Shown: positions 24,766 through 32,166 of the stretch, piece by piece
Layout of the letters: each line of letters opens with the position of its first letter
How positions within the stretch are numbered: position 1 is the stretch's first letter
Translations under genes and position numbers: made by a program
Assembly: GCA_934454635.1 (NCBI GenBank)
Contig: CAKSFR010000022.1
Span: 1 to 33,762 of the forward strand
Length of the DNA stretch: 33,762 bases
Direction: 5' to 3'
DNA from: an uncultured Ruminiclostridium sp.
GTDB lineage: Bacteria; Bacillota; Clostridia; Oscillospirales; Ruminococcaceae
The notes under the pieces: model-generated
Database searches by the model: none
Seen by the model: the letters and a program-made list of their open reading frames with translations, nothing else
What the model was told of the DNA's origin: nothing

Positions 24766-24959
24766 ATAATACTAATTCCAAATCAATATATAGACAATGT
24801 CTATATATTGATTACCGCTTAAAAAGCGATATGTCAAAGCCGGCGGCTTTGACGGAATTAGTATTGTACGGCTTTTTCGGCGGCTACGCCGCCACGCCGC
24901 TTCGCAGAAGCGGCGAATCTTCTATAGACAACGTCTATAGAAGATTGAAAAATAGTATA
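24766..24959 (+). repeat. Multi-hairpin repeat, copy 2 (upstream of the adenylate cyclase)
   Basis: The most regular copy. The outer stem ATACTAATTCC/GGAATTAGTAT (24769-24779 with 24854-24864) encloses three hairpins: a 15-bp stem at 24781-24795/24799-24813, CGCTT/AAGCG at 24816-24828, and a 9-bp stem at 24833-24841/24845-24853. After GTACGGC come three more: GGCGGC/GCCGCC (24879-24893), a 9-bp stem (24895-24915) and a 14-bp stem (24916-24929/24933-24946). Five of the six have 3-nt loops and perfect pairing. The element ends just before the ribosome binding site of the cyclase gene. Confidence 0.8.
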
Positions 24960-24971
24960 AAAGGTAATAAT

Positions 24972-26798
24972 ATGAAGCGGGGGAGAAAATTGAAGAACAA
25001 AAAATTGCTTATTGCGGCTGAAACTGCCGCGGCGTTCGCGCTTGCGTTTCTGGTGACGCTGAGCGGGGCTTTCTACTCGGTCGATAATCTGCTGCGCGAC
25101 AGGATATACCAGAATCCGCGCGGCATCAACAATAAAATAAAAATTATTGCGATCGACGATAAAACGCTTTCGGAAATAGGTCCGTTCGGCACATGGAGCA
25201 GGCAGAGTTATGCTGACCTTATCAATATTCTCGGTGACGCGCCCGTGGTTATCGGGTTCGATATTATGTTTTTCGGGGAAATTGACGAGGCGGGCGATAA
25301 TGCGCTACGCGAAGCGTGCGGACAAAGCGGAAATATCGTTGCGGGTTCTTATATTAACTACAGCAGCGCATATAAGACCGACGAAAACGGAAAGCCGTAC
25401 ATAGACCATTTTAATATAGAGCTTATTGAGCAGCCGATAACGGAGGGCGCGTGCGCGGACGGGTTTGTGAATGCTTCTCCCGACGACGACGGGATAGTCC
25501 GCTCTGCGTTTCTCACCGCCGAATATGACGGACGGGAGTACGGCAGCTTTTCTTCAATCATTTACGAAAAATACTGCGCGGAAAAGGGAATTTCTCCGAA
25601 TATCCCGTCGCTCGACGGAAGCGGGAGAATGTGGATAAGCTACGCGGGGCGCCCGTACGACTATGAACACATTTCGTACTGTGACGTTGTGAATGGCAGG
25701 GTAGATCCGCGCGTTTTCACCGACTGTATCGTTCTTGTCGGGGCGTACGCTTCGGGGCTTCAGGATCAGTTTTCCGTTCCCGGGAGCGCCGATCAGATGT
25801 ACGGAGTAGAAATTCACGCGAATATTTTACAGGGGCTTCTCGACGGGAAGTATCCCGTTCCCGCGCCGCGCGTTCTCTCGGCGCTTATAGCGGGGACGCT
25901 GTGCGCGGCGGTGTATTTCGTTTCGCGCAGGCTGAAATTCCGTGTATCGATTGCAGTGACGGTGCTTGCCGCGGCGGGATATGTCGCTGCGGGAGCTGCT
26001 CTTAATAATTCTGGTACAGCGCTGCCGCTTCTGTATGCTCCCGCTTTCGTTTTACTCGCTTTCCTTGTAAATCTCGGCAGAAGATACGCTTCGGAAGCAA
26101 TCGAAAAGCGGAAAATTACCGCGGCTTTCCGTAAATATGTTGCGCCGCAGGTCGTTGAGGAAATTTCAAAAAGCGGCAATTATCATATCTGTCTGGGCGG
26201 CGAGAACCGCAATATAGCGGTACTTTTCGTTGATATACGCGGCTTCACTCCGATGTCGGAAAGCCTTGAGCCGGAGCAGGTTGTCGATATTCTCAACAGC
26301 TATCTTAATCTAACGACGAATGCGATTTTCAAAAACGGCGGAACGCTCGACAAATTTATCGGCGACGCGACAATGGCGGTTTTCAATGCGCCGTTCGACC
26401 TCGACGATTATGTTTTCCGAGCTGTCCTGACGGCGTGGGACATTGTTGCCGGCGGAAATGCCATAGAAAGCAAATTTCTCGAAAAATACGGAAAATCCGT
26501 AAGCTTTGGAGTCGGCGTAAACTGCGGCAACGCTGTTGTCGGAAATATCGGCTGTGATTTCCGAATGGATTACACGGCAATAGGCGATACCGTAAACACC
26601 GCCGCGCGGCTTGAAGCCAACGCAAAACGCGGGCAGGTGCTTATCAGCGAATACGTTTACGAGCAGGTAAAGGATCGCGTGACCGTCGAGCCGATAGGCG
26701 AGATACCGCTGAAGGGAAAATCAAAGGGCGTGTTCGTTTATTCGCTTACGGGTATAACGGGAGAAATACGCCCCGAAAAGGAGCATAAGAATGAATAA
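24972..26798 (+). CDS. CHASE2-domain class III adenylate cyclase
   Basis: A 608-residue membrane sensor. One N-terminal membrane segment (about 13-33) leads to an extracytoplasmic CHASE2 domain (about 35-290: IIAIDDKTLSEIGPFGTWSR, VVIGFDIMF). Three membrane segments follow (about 300-370), then a class III cyclase domain (about 410-595). Metal-binding Asp421 (FVDIRGF) and Asp465 (FIGDA), base-selecting Lys461 and Thr535, and catalytic Asn542 and Arg546 (VNTAARLE) are all present. Lys/Thr predicts ATP, hence cAMP, as in class IIIb enzymes. Start: ATG 24972 with AAAAGG 7 nt upstream; an in-frame start at 24747 would translate the repeat and is rejected. It overlaps the next gene by 8 nt. Confidence 0.93.
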   Translation: MKRGRKLKNKKLLIAAETAAAFALAFLVTLSGAFYSVDNLLRDRIYQNPRGINNKIKIIAIDDKTLSEIGPFGTWSRQSYADLINILGDAPVVIGFDIMFFGEIDEAGDNALREACGQSGNIVAGSYINYSSAYKTDENGKPYIDHFNIELIEQPITEGACADGFVNASPDDDGIVRSAFLTAEYDGREYGSFSSIIYEKYCAEKGISPNIPSLDGSGRMWISYAGRPYDYEHISYCDVVNGRVDPRVFTDCIVLVGAYASGLQDQFSVPGSADQMYGVEIHANILQGLLDGKYPVPAPRVLSALIAGTLCAAVYFVSRRLKFRVSIAVTVLAAAGYVAAGAALNNSGTALPLLYAPAFVLLAFLVNLGRRYASEAIEKRKITAAFRKYVAPQVVEEISKSGNYHICLGGENRNIAVLFVDIRGFTPMSESLEPEQVVDILNSYLNLTTNAIFKNGGTLDKFIGDATMAVFNAPFDLDDYVFRAVLTAWDIVAGGNAIESKFLEKYGKSVSFGVGVNCGNAVVGNIGCDFRMDYTAIGDTVNTAARLEANAKRGQVLISEYVYEQVKDRVTVEPIGEIPLKGKSKGVFVYSLTGITGEIRPEKEHKNE

Positions 26799-27570
26799 AT
26801 TTCTGATTATTCCGAAAGCGGCTGAAATTGAAAAAAGCCTTGAGCTTGCGCGGGAGTATGACCTCGGTTTTGAGTTCAACGATTTTTTCCTCCCCGATAT
26901 GCTTGACGACCCGCTCCGAACGGAGGAACGCATTGCGTTTTACCGCAAGTGGGAGCTGCCCGAAACGCTCACCTCGCACGGCGCGTTCTTCGACGTGATA
27001 ATTTTCAGCTATGACCGCAGAATACGCGAGATCTCGCAGGCGAGGGTACGGCAGAGCGTTGATATCGCGCGGAGAATCGGTGCAAGGGGCGTGGTGTTCC
27101 ACACGAATTATCAGCACGAATTTCTTGCGGCGGGGAATTACCGCGGAAACTGGCTGGACGCAAATGAAAAATTCTGGCGTGAAACCGCAGAAAACAATAC
27201 GGATATCGAAATTTATATCGAAAATATGTGCGACCGAAGCCCCGAGCTTATTACGGAGCTTGCGCGGCGGCTTTCGGACGTACCGAACTTCGGGATATGC
27301 TTCGATTATGCGCACGCGTGCGTTTACGGCGGCGATATCAACGAATGGGCAAGGGCGGTCGCGCCGTACGCAAAGCACCTCCACATAAACGATAACGACC
27401 TGAACGACGATCTGCACCTTGCGGTCGGTTCGGGGGAAATAGATTGGGAACGTTTCAGAGCGCACCTTTCGGAATATTTTCCGAACCAAAGCGTGCTTAT
27501 TGAAACCTCGGATATATCGGCTCAGCGCCGCTCTGCGGAATTTTTGCGGAAGCTCGGAGTGCTGTCTTAA
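26791..27570 (+). CDS. Sugar phosphate isomerase/epimerase-like TIM-barrel protein
   Basis: A 259-residue protein of the xylose-isomerase-like TIM-barrel/AP-endonuclease-2 superfamily. Typical strand ends with metal-binding residues are visible: SHGAFFDV, VVFHTNYQ, IYIENMCDRSPE, FGICFDYAHACVYGGD, KHLHINDNDLNDDLHLAVGS and VLIETS. The Glu/Asp/His set implies a divalent metal. The substrate is not predictable; relatives act on sugars, inositols or DNA. It starts inside the end of the cyclase gene (8-nt overlap, AAAAGGAG upstream) and is followed 18 nt later by the FecR gene, so all three are likely co-expressed. Confidence 0.82.
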   Translation: MNKFLIIPKAAEIEKSLELAREYDLGFEFNDFFLPDMLDDPLRTEERIAFYRKWELPETLTSHGAFFDVIIFSYDRRIREISQARVRQSVDIARRIGARGVVFHTNYQHEFLAAGNYRGNWLDANEKFWRETAENNTDIEIYIENMCDRSPELITELARRLSDVPNFGICFDYAHACVYGGDINEWARAVAPYAKHLHINDNDLNDDLHLAVGSGEIDWERFRAHLSEYFPNQSVLIETSDISAQRRSAEFLRKLGVLS

Positions 27571-27588
27571 ACGGGAAAGGAAGGAAAT

Positions 27589-30102
27589 ATGCTAAAAGGG
27601 ATTTTATCGGCGATAAGCGCGAAAACTGTCGGGATAATAGCGGGCGCGGCGGCTGTCGTGGCGGCTGCGGGGATTACCGCAGCGGTGATTTTTTCCGGCT
27701 CGGACAGCTATCGCGTACTGAAAGTGTTTGAACTCAACGGCTCTGCCGCTGTAGCGCGAGAGAGCGCAGGCGAGCTTGACGCATACGTCGGAATGAACCT
27801 CGAAAGCGGCGATGTTATAACCGTAAATTCGGGTTCGATGAGGCTTTCGCTCGACAACAGCAAATACGTTCTGCTTGAAGAGGGGACGGTTCTAGAGCTT
27901 GTTGCCGAGGGAACCTCCGCCGACAGCAAGACCTCGCTGAACCTTCGCGAGGGCGCGGTTCTCAGCGAGATAACCGAATCGCTGTCAGCAAATTCGTTCT
28001 ATGAAGTGAACGTTCCGAAATCGACAATGGCCGTTCGCGGAACGAGCTTCCGCGTTTCGCTCATAAAACTGGAGGACGGCAGCTACATTGCCGATATTTC
28101 GACGTTCCACGGGCGAGTTGCAGTACAGCTTTTCAACGAGGACGGCAGCAAAAAGGGCGGGGAAGTTATTGTCGGGGAGAACTGCTCCGCAAAGATAAAA
28201 ACCGAGGATACGGGTTCGAGAAATCCCGAAATCGACGGCAGGGCGTATTTCGTGCTCATTGACCCCGAAACGGGCGAGATCAGGGCGATAAGCGACGGAG
28301 AAAACCCCGTTTTCGATACGGATTATTCTCAAATTCCAGAAGAAGTCATTAAAATTATATTAAATTCGGACGAAATAAATCGACTGAAGCTGAGCGAGCC
28401 TGTGCTTGCGGCGATACGCGGAGATAATAACGACGGGGAGCAGACCTCGGCGGTTTCTGAAGCGTCCGCGCCTGTAGCTTCTGCGGAAGAAGCCGAAAAA
28501 ACGTCCGCAGAAACGACCGCTTCCGAAAGCACCTTGCTTCCGCCCGAAACGGAAAGCGCGGTGAGCGCGGCGGCGCCCGAAACCGAGGTCGGCACAGCGC
28601 CCGCAATTGTGAACGAAAGTACGGCAAAAACGGAAACCTCGGCGCAAACAGCGCCTCAAACAGAGGCAAAAACGACCGCTTCAACCGCTGCAACAAAAGC
28701 TTCAAGCAAGGAAACTACCCAAAAAACAACAACGACAACGACAGCGACTACGACAACCGCCGCAACGACCACGACCGTAACCACGACTACGACCGCGACT
28801 GCGGCAACGTCGCGGCCGTATATCCCCACGCCGCCGACCTCTGCGACAACCGAAAGGACTGCGGAGCGCGCAAACGTGATTTTCCGCTATGACGGCGAGG
28901 AAATTACTGTTTCGATAGATGTGGGCGGAACTGTTTCGGAAATACCCGCCATACCCGAAAAGCGTGGTTATACGGGTCGGTGGCTGATCCCTGCGGGAGA
29001 GGGCGATTTTATGGAGCTTACCGCCGAAACGATAATCACGGGCGACACCGTTATTTCGCTCCAGTATCAACCGAACGAGTATACCGTAACGTTTATCGCC
29101 GACGAAGCAGTCTGTGCGGAAGCTGTTGGATATTACGACTCGTGCCTTTCCGAAGATGAAATTCCCGAAATCCCCGAAAAAGAGCATTATACGGGAGTAA
29201 AATGGGTCTGCGACGGGGCTGAGTTTACTGCTGAAACCATTATAAACGGCGATATGACCGTAACCGCAGAGTATGAAGCAAATAAATATACCGTTACATA
29301 TGTTGCGGGATATGACAGTTCTGTAATAATAGGCACGGAAATCGTTGATTACGGCACGGCTGCGCCGCGTATCGACATTCCCGACGAATATATGGCGGTT
29401 GATACCGACAGCGACGGTTTTATGAACTACATGGTGTGGAAATGGGAGGAAACAGAGGCAAATATTGTCGGCGAGAATACCGTTATCACCGTTCCTTATG
29501 CCGTTTACTACAATATTTTCGAGGTGCGCATAAACAGCGGGTCAAGCATAAAGCAAAAGCTGTATGAGCCGAACGAGGAGGTCACGCTTCCCGCTGAGCC
29601 TGATAACAAAGCGAAAATGGAGGCGGACGGCTACGTTTTCGTGAACTGGAAGAGCACCAGCGGAGATGGAATAATTGAAAGCATAAAGCCGGGAAGAGCC
29701 GATTATTTGGGATCTTATCGGGAAGTAGGAGCGGGAGAAACAATCGCGGTTGATAAGGATTACAGCTTCAGACCGAATTATATCAAGCCGACGCAGATAA
29801 AGCTGATATGCGGCGGTGAAGAAATAACCGAAGCAATGTGCGGCGGCGAATACGCTTTGAGCGCATTTTACGCGGATTCCGCAGGGTTCAACACGGCGGC
29901 TGCTTATGCGGGAGATATTGAATTTATCGTAACGGGGCTTGATTCGGGCGGAAATGAGATTGCGGTAAAGGACGGCACTTCGATAAGCGCAGAGGGCTTA
30001 CTGACGGTGGCTGCCGACGAGAGTGCCGGAAAGCTTAAAATAACGGCTAAATCCACAAAATATGCGGTGGAGGGAACAATTAAGGTTTCCGTATCGCCAT
30101 AA
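27589..30102 (+). CDS. FecR-domain surface protein with InlB-type repeats
   Basis: An 837-residue protein. An uncleaved-type N-terminal membrane anchor (about 13-37, Ala/Ile/Val-rich) leads to an extracytoplasmic FecR domain (about 45-205: GDVITVNSGSMRLSLDNSKY, NVPKSTMAVRGTSFRV). A Ser/Glu/Ala-rich spacer follows, then an almost pure Thr run (about 372-407) likely to be extended or glycosylated. From about 425 there are InlB B-repeat/beta-grasp units (YTGRWL…EYTVTFIAD…YTGVKWVCDG…KYTVTYVAG). The C-terminal part (about 725-837) is Ig-like. No LPXTG or dockerin is seen. FecR domains recur next to CHASE2 cyclases in other bacteria, which supports a joint envelope-sensing role. Confidence 0.82.
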   Translation: MLKGILSAISAKTVGIIAGAAAVVAAAGITAAVIFSGSDSYRVLKVFELNGSAAVARESAGELDAYVGMNLESGDVITVNSGSMRLSLDNSKYVLLEEGTVLELVAEGTSADSKTSLNLREGAVLSEITESLSANSFYEVNVPKSTMAVRGTSFRVSLIKLEDGSYIADISTFHGRVAVQLFNEDGSKKGGEVIVGENCSAKIKTEDTGSRNPEIDGRAYFVLIDPETGEIRAISDGENPVFDTDYSQIPEEVIKIILNSDEINRLKLSEPVLAAIRGDNNDGEQTSAVSEASAPVASAEEAEKTSAETTASESTLLPPETESAVSAAAPETEVGTAPAIVNESTAKTETSAQTAPQTEAKTTASTAATKASSKETTQKTTTTTTATTTTAATTTTVTTTTTATAATSRPYIPTPPTSATTERTAERANVIFRYDGEEITVSIDVGGTVSEIPAIPEKRGYTGRWLIPAGEGDFMELTAETIITGDTVISLQYQPNEYTVTFIADEAVCAEAVGYYDSCLSEDEIPEIPEKEHYTGVKWVCDGAEFTAETIINGDMTVTAEYEANKYTVTYVAGYDSSVIIGTEIVDYGTAAPRIDIPDEYMAVDTDSDGFMNYMVWKWEETEANIVGENTVITVPYAVYYNIFEVRINSGSSIKQKLYEPNEEVTLPAEPDNKAKMEADGYVFVNWKSTSGDGIIESIKPGRADYLGSYREVGAGETIAVDKDYSFRPNYIKPTQIKLICGGEEITEAMCGGEYALSAFYADSAGFNTAAAYAGDIEFIVTGLDSGGNEIAVKDGTSISAEGLLTVAADESAGKLKITAKSTKYAVEGTIKVSVSP

Positions 30103-30112
30103 GCCGATAATA

Positions 30113-30147
30113 AAAACGGACGTTCGTGAAATGCGGACGTCCGTTTT
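30113..30147. terminator. Bidirectional terminator between the FecR gene and mntP
   Basis: A perfect 11-bp stem AAAACGGACGT/ACGTCCGTTTT (30113-30123 with 30137-30147). The A/T ends serve both strands, and convergent genes end on either side. Confidence 0.8.
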
Positions 30148-30157
30148 GCTGTATTTG

Positions 30158-30727
30158 TCAGAAATTTATAACGCCGAGATGCTCGAGCAGGATTTTTATG
30201 CCTATTAAGATAAGTATTATTCCGCCCGCAAGTTCGGCTTTCGATTTGTACTTTGTGCCGAAAATGTTGCCGACCTTAAGTCCTACCGCCGAGAGAATAA
30301 ACGTTGTAGCGCCGATAAAGCCGACTGCGGCGAAGATATTTACCTCGGGGAGAAGCGCGAACGTCACCCCGATAGCGAGCGCGTCTATGCTGGTCGCGAC
30401 CGCAAGCGGCAGCATTGATTTAAAGCCGAAATCAGCGTCGGTCTTTTCCTCGTCCTTTGACAGGCTTTCGCGTATCATGTTGCCGCCGATAAATGCGAGA
30501 AGAATAAACGCAATCCAATGGTCGAACGACGTTATGTACTGTTCAAAGGTCGAGCCGAGCAGATAGCCGAGAGTCGGCATGAGCGCCTGAAATCCGCCGA
30601 ACCACAGCCCCACGATAAGATAATGATTTCCTTTCGGCTTCTGCACCGAAAGCCCCTTACAGACGGATACCGCAAACGCGTCCATCGACAGACCTACCGC
30701 AATCAGAAAAAGTTCGAGAAGTCCCAT
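30158..30727 (-). CDS. mntP: Manganese efflux pump MntP
   Basis: A 189-residue protein with six membrane segments in two repeated halves. Each half has the conserved acidic motif: [14 protein letters not shown] near the N-terminus and [16 protein letters not shown] in the middle, the Asp pair needed for manganese export in E. coli MntP. The family was formerly called YebN/DUF204. Start: ATG 30727 ([18 protein letters not shown]) with GAAAGGAA upstream; an eight-residue extension to 30751 is rejected. It is controlled by a probable manganese riboswitch in its long leader, which itself supports the substrate. Confidence 0.95.
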   Translation of the reverse strand: MGLLELFLIAVGLSMDAFAVSVCKGLSVQKPKGNHYLIVGLWFGGFQALMPTLGYLLGSTFEQYITSFDHWIAFILLAFIGGNMIRESLSKDEEKTDADFGFKSMLPLAVATSIDALAIGVTFALLPEVNIFAAVGFIGATTFILSAVGLKVGNIFGTKYKSKAELAGGIILILIGIKILLEHLGVINF

Positions 30728-30748
30728 GTGTAAATTCCTTTCTGTTAA

Positions 30749-30896
30749 CAAAAAAATCGGATACTGCCGTACCCGATAAAAAAAAGACCGGGTACAGCAA
30801 ATCTGTACTCAAGTCTCGAAATTTAATGCAAGCCGGACGGAATCCCGTCGGTGTGTCGACTTGCCACGCGTTTGCGCCATCTACTCCCTCAAGATA
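30749..30896 (-). promoter_or_regulatory. Probable yybP-ykoY manganese riboswitch before mntP
   Basis: On the minus strand the leader has GGGAGTAG (30888-30881) and, further on, GTCGACACAC, close to the two conserved loops of the yybP-ykoY motif (GGGGAGUAG and GUCAACAUAC). A terminator follows: a 9-bp stem (30756-30764 with 30769-30777) and a run of T (30755-30750). An alternative pairing, GTACCCGG (30795-30788) with CGGGTAC (30775-30769), would use one terminator arm and act as antiterminator. Metal binding should favour read-through into the exporter gene. The motif match is by eye; the downstream gene is a classic target. Confidence 0.82.
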
Positions 30897-30901
30897 AAGC
30901 G

Positions 30902-30930
30902 ATTATAACACAGCTTTTCCGAAAAGTCAA
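30902..30930 (-). promoter_or_regulatory. Promoter of the riboswitch-mntP transcript
   Basis: On the minus strand TTGACT (30925-30930) and TATAAT (30902-30907), spacer 17 bp, so transcription begins just before the aptamer. Confidence 0.8.
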
Positions 30931-31188
30931 GCATAAATTACCGTGTTCTTTGTATTATTATAGTATGTCGGGGGATATATTTCAAGTTAGTGGCGGATAA
31001 CTAACGCTTATGCGTGCAGAGTTACACTTTTTCGTGTTTTGGACGTTCATTCAGCCCGATTTTACACATTTGCTCCAAAAACGGTAAATTCTGTAACTTT
31101 AAAAGTAATAAAATATACAAGTTTAAACCGAATCTTTGTAAACCTTGAATAAAAATAACAACTTTGGGCAATTTTTTCAAAAAAACTA
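30931..31188. other. AT-rich intergenic stretch without recognised genes
   Basis: About 260 bp between the mntP promoter and the pilin promoter. It is AT-rich and has no open frame with a ribosome binding site. The only structure noted is a 6-bp inverted repeat GTTAGT/ACTAAC at 30986-31005, of unknown meaning. Confidence 0.5.
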
Positions 31189-31217
31189 TTGCAAAAAAAA
31201 CAAAAGTACGATATACT
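31189..31217 (+). promoter_or_regulatory. Promoter of the pilin locus
   Basis: TTGCAA (31189-31194) and TATACT (31212-31217), spacer 17 bp, in A/T-rich surroundings. It leaves a leader of about 110 nt before the first pilin. Confidence 0.7.
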
Positions 31218-31282
31218 GTAATTACAGCAAAGGAAAACGAACCGAGGGTTACACTTAGGTTACAATCCGCGCTGAATAAGGA

Positions 31283-31302
31283 TATAATCCCGAGGGATTA
31301 TA
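31283..31302 (+). promoter_or_regulatory. Leader hairpin before the major pilin
   Basis: A perfect 8-bp stem TATAATCC/GGATTATA with loop CGAG (31283-31302), 18 nt upstream of the AAGGAGG site. It may stabilise the mRNA 5' region or be an operator; it is not followed by a T-run long enough to be a normal terminator. Confidence 0.45.
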
Positions 31303-31334
31303 CATAACAAAATTTTTTAAGGAGGAAAAAACCA

Positions 31335-32015
31335 ATGATTAAGTTTTTCCAGAAGCTCAAGGCAAAAAAAGGCTTCACACTCGTTGAGTTAATCGTAGTT
31401 ATTGCGATTATCGGTGTATTAGCCGCAATCCTCGTACCTACCATGTTAGGCTACGTAACAAACTCCAGAGTTACATCCGTTAACTCTACTGCTGCGTCCA
31501 TCAAGAACAATGTTGACACATTCCTTACCAATGCTGATACAGCAGGTTACGGTATGCTCAAGGGCGTAAACAACAACAATATTTTCGAAATTACTGTTGC
31601 AAATGGTACATGGACAGTTAACATGAGTGTTACTGCCGCATTTAGAAACGGTAACGGTATGACATGGGCTACCGGTGGTACCGGCACAGCTGCTGCAACC
31701 AAGGTTGGCGTTACCAACCCTGCTTCCCTTCTCGCAATTGAGCTTGCTGACCTCTTCCCCGAGGTTGACACAGCTTCTATGCTGGTTTACGTTGAAGGCG
31801 GCAAGACTTTAGCAGTAGCTTACACAGCTGATACTTCCACAGCTTTAACGGCAGGTACAGACTGCCCCGCTATAACATCAGGCGCTAACGGCAATGGCGG
31901 CGGTTGGACTGCAAACGCTCAGGGCGCAGTAGTATTTGCTTGGGATAACTCCACAGCAGGCGTATCTTCTACCGGTCTTATCGTAGGTACTGCTCCTATC
32001 GTAGCTCTTGGCTAA
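31335..32015 (+). CDS. Prepilin (probable major pilin)
   Basis: A 226-residue type IV prepilin. The leader MIKFFQKLKAKKG ends at Gly13, followed by F14-TLVE with Glu at mature position 5. The hydrophobic helix then reads IVVIAIIGVLAAILVPTMLG. The mature body is Gly/Thr/Ala/Asn-rich with a single Cys, and ends IVGTAPIVALG. It has a perfect AAGGAGG site and rich use of T- and A-ending codons unlike its neighbours, suggesting high expression. The protein at 32872 is its paralogue. Prepilin peptidase, assembly ATPase and platform genes are not in the window, so pilus versus pseudopilus cannot be decided. Confidence 0.88.
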   Translation: MIKFFQKLKAKKGFTLVELIVVIAIIGVLAAILVPTMLGYVTNSRVTSVNSTAASIKNNVDTFLTNADTAGYGMLKGVNNNNIFEITVANGTWTVNMSVTAAFRNGNGMTWATGGTGTAAATKVGVTNPASLLAIELADLFPEVDTASMLVYVEGGKTLAVAYTADTSTALTAGTDCPAITSGANGNGGGWTANAQGAVVFAWDNSTAGVSSTGLIVGTAPIVALG

Positions 32016-32052
32016 TATTTAGCTCGGACGAGTAAAAAGCAAATAACCACTT

Positions 32053-32144
32053 TTCCCCGACGGGAAACCGTCGGGGAAATTAGTGATTATAAAGCTTTTT
32101 TTCTTGCATTGCCGCGCGCAGTGCAAAAACAAGAGCTTTATAAT
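32053..32144 (+). promoter_or_regulatory. Intercistronic double stem-loop between pilins 1 and 2
   Basis: The first hairpin is TTCCCCGACGG/CCGTCGGGGAA (32053-32063 with 32068-32078, GAAA loop). The second has an 11-bp outer stem ATTATAAAGCT/AGCTTTATAAT (32086-32096 with 32134-32144) and an inner 9-bp stem TTGCATTGC/GCAGTGCAA. Neither is followed by a T-run. They could protect the 3' end of the first pilin message or lower expression of the second. Confidence 0.6.
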
Positions 32145-32166
32145 GCTGAGGAAAGGAATAAAGATT

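Noticed and set aside
24781..24946. CRISPR array suggested by consecutive palindromes
   Set aside because: The hairpins differ in sequence and there are no direct repeats separated by spacers, nor any cas genes.
24747..24971. 75-residue N-terminal extension of the CHASE2 cyclase
   Set aside because: It translates the hairpin repeat and has no ribosome binding site. ATG 24972 has a well-spaced AAAAGG and gives the expected basic N-terminus before the first membrane segment.
28329..29187. Open frames on the minus strand opposite the Thr/Ala-rich part of the FecR protein
   Set aside because: They are Arg/Gly/Cys-rich shadows of the ACN repeat codons.
32053..32078. Terminator between pilins 1 and 2
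   Set aside because: The stem is strong but is followed by ATTAGTG, not a T-run; it is listed as an intercistronic structure instead.
32083..32166. 28-residue extension or small gene before pilin 2
   Set aside because: It lies in the intercistronic hairpin and would put a second hydrophobic stretch before the prepilin leader. ATG 32167 has its own AAAGGA.
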